This document shows, in pieces, positions 62,712-64,000 of a DNA stretch of 64,000 nucleotides. Below the pieces are notes generated by a model. It searched no databases. It was not told the DNA's origin and saw only the letters and a list, made by a program, of their open reading frames with translations. The DNA lies in NCBI GenBank assembly GCA_964632505.1, contig CAZWCE010000012.1, positions 72,106-136,105 of the forward strand, in the 5' to 3' direction. The position numbers and the translations under genes are program-made. How positions within the stretch are numbered: the stretch's first letter is position 1; each line of letters starts with the position of its first letter. This DNA is from CAZWCE01 sp964632505. GTDB taxonomy: Bacteria > Planctomycetota > Planctomycetia > Pirellulales > Thermoguttaceae.

Positions 62712-63758
62712 ATGCCTTTCGTTCATTGGATAACGATTTCAACCATGATTTTCTTTTTTTCCGGCGTTTCTTCCTACCTCGAAGCAGAGCCTCCGAGGGA
62801 AACGCCCCGAATGTACTTCGCCGACGATGTCGCCGGACGCCCTTTTTCGAAGGACCCGGCCGTGGTGAAATTCAACGGGAAGTACTGGTTGTATTACTCG
62901 GTGCCTCCGTATGAAGGAAAGGGAACTCCCGGTTGGAGCATCGGCATCGCGACGAGCGGGAATCTGGTCGATTGGGAGAAGGTCGGCCAATTGCAAAATA
63001 CCGGAGAGGCGGAGGCGAAAGGCTTCACCGCTCCCGGGGCGATCGTGCTCGACGGCGAGGTGCACCTTTTCTACCAGACCTACGGGAACGGTAAACGCGA
63101 CGCCATCTGCCATGCATGGTCGGAGGACGGCGTTCATTTTCAACGGGATCCGACCAATCCGATTTTCCGTCCCCGGGGCGATTGGAACGTCGGCCGCGCG
63201 ATCGACGCCGATGTCATTCCTTTCGGCGACCGGCTCCTCTTGTATTGGGCGACCCGAGATCCCGAAATGAAGCGGCAAATGGTAGGCGTGGCCGCGGCGC
63301 CGCTGGAAAGCGATTTTTCGCGCGAAGACTGGAAGCAATGGAACCTCGACGGCCCCATCCTCGAACCGACCGTTCCCACGAAGCTCGACGATCCCGCGCT
63401 GGAGTTGAGCTGGGAGAAGAAGTGCATTGAGGCGTCGGCCATGGCGGAGCATGATGGTCGATTGTACATGTTCTACGCGGGGGGATACAATAACGATCCC
63501 CAACAGATCGGGGTCGCCGTCAGCGACGATGGAATCCATTTCCGGCGGCTTTCCGATCGGCCGCTCGTGCCGAACGGGCCACCGGGCAGTTGGAACGCCA
63601 GCGAGTCGGGCCACCCCTTCCTCTTTCAAGACGAAGGGCAGGATTACCTCTTCTATCAAGGGAACCGCACCGACGGCAAGGACTGGTACCTGTCGGTGCT
63701 CCCGATCGATTGGCAAGATGGAAAACCGGTTCCCAATCCGGAAAAGCTCCCCGATTGA
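62712..63758 (+). CDS. Exported GH43-like five-bladed propeller glycosidase
   Basis: I start this at the ATG with AGGAG ten bases upstream (348 residues); an ATG 33 bases earlier lacks a ribosome binding site. A signal-type segment (WITISTMIFFFSGVSSYLEA) leads to a five-bladed propeller. The GH43 clan carboxylates can be read: Asp in SKDPAVVKFNGKYWLYYS, Asp in GRAIDADVIPFGDRL, and Glu in KKCIEASAMAEHDGRLYMFY. Related families GH117 and GH130 share this fold, so the family call is not firm. The divergent mannanase neighbour suggests release of side sugars or oligosaccharides from mannan. It is followed by a degraded IstB remnant. Confidence 0.75.
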   Translation: MPFVHWITISTMIFFFSGVSSYLEAEPPRETPRMYFADDVAGRPFSKDPAVVKFNGKYWLYYSVPPYEGKGTPGWSIGIATSGNLVDWEKVGQLQNTGEAEAKGFTAPGAIVLDGEVHLFYQTYGNGKRDAICHAWSEDGVHFQRDPTNPIFRPRGDWNVGRAIDADVIPFGDRLLLYWATRDPEMKRQMVGVAAAPLESDFSREDWKQWNLDGPILEPTVPTKLDDPALELSWEKKCIEASAMAEHDGRLYMFYAGGYNNDPQQIGVAVSDDGIHFRRLSDRPLVPNGPPGSWNASESGHPFLFQDEGQDYLFYQGNRTDGKDWYLSVLPIDWQDGKPVPNPEKLPD

Positions 63759-63818
63759 AAGATCGATTACTGCGCTTCCGCTTCCGTAACCGCCTCTTCG
63801 AGGCGATTGGGCTGCTGT

Positions 63819-63996
63819 TTATCCTCTGCGTTCTCCGCCCCCGGGATGACCGATCAGAATGACCGATTCCCGCTTCTCGATATATTCGCCGCGCATCAGT
63901 TCGCTGACCAGGAGGCGGTTGATCGACGGCTGGGACTCGAATGTATTGGTTGCAACCTCCGTTGCGCGCTAGCGCAGACTGTGTATTTTGCTCAGA
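63819..63996 (-). pseudogene. IstB-like (IS21-type helper ATPase) fragment
   Basis: The minus-strand frame open from the window edge to a stop at 63819-63821 reads QPSINRLLVSELMRGEYIEK, then ESVILIGHPGGG. This resembles the N-terminal part of IstB up to its Walker A loop. The loop is degraded (GHPGGGE instead of GPPGTGK) and the frame stops soon after, so the ATPase core is gone. The 5' part lies beyond the window. Confidence 0.5.
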
Positions 63997-64000
63997 GTAC

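Overview
The window looks like a chromosomal segment of a planctomycete (Planctomycetota, probably a Pirellulales/Rhodopirellula-type bacterium). The grounds are two giant secreted proteins with LEPR-XLL-type N-termini, paired DUF1080 proteins next to a ThuA protein, an MJ0042 zinc-finger membrane protein, a sulfatase remnant, a DUF1844 protein and an EF-G of the mitochondrial EFG1/spdEFG1 type. kdsB, a beta-barrel porin and an RND efflux system all imply a Gram-negative type envelope. No rRNA, CRISPR array or complete mobile element was seen.

Layout. 0.3-5.7 kb: a TgpA-like transglutaminase membrane protein, then hemE and a MATE exporter on the opposite strand. 6.5-13.4 kb: EF-G, a terpene-cyclase-like repeat protein, and a minus-strand kdsB-pyrG-DUF1844 run that couples CTP synthesis to Kdo activation. 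13.7-16.4 kb: an SMP-30-like lactonase and a porin. 17-27.5 kb: two adjacent giant exported proteins (2270 and 1081 aa). Both combine an LEPR-XLL-like N-terminus, a cohesin-like beta-sandwich and a C-terminal dockerin-like calcium pair, and each has a good promoter and terminator. 27.8-31.8 kb: hslVU and a tandem alpha/beta-hydrolase esterase. 31.9-36.5 kb: a 1.5-kb-residue membrane protein with a voltage-sensor-like S1-S4 block but no visible pore.

36.8-39.4 kb: a DUF1080-DUF1080-ThuA run, probably for sugar or glycoside turnover. 39.5-47.1 kb: an MJ0042 zinc-finger protein whose 3' end runs antisense into glmM, a VWA membrane protein, and an LRR-lipoprotein / RNase-HII-like pair. 47.5-51.4 kb: an NhaR-like regulator, a CAU-anticodon tRNA, a SorC-like sugar-binding protein with palindromes upstream, and an exported HExxH metallopeptidase. 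51.5-60.6 kb: a Cus/Czc-type heavy-metal efflux cluster (CusB, CusA, metal-binding lipoprotein, divergent TolC) that abuts a 5'-truncated sulfatase. 60.7-63.8 kb: a divergent GH26 mannanase / GH43-like pair. The window ends in a degraded IstB (IS21-type) remnant.

The items most worth a second look are the cohesin/dockerin-like protein pair, the S4-bearing giant protein, the sulfatase breakpoint at the metal-efflux cluster, and the divergent RNase-HII-like protein. All calls rest on reading the sequence and on known family motifs; no database search was run.
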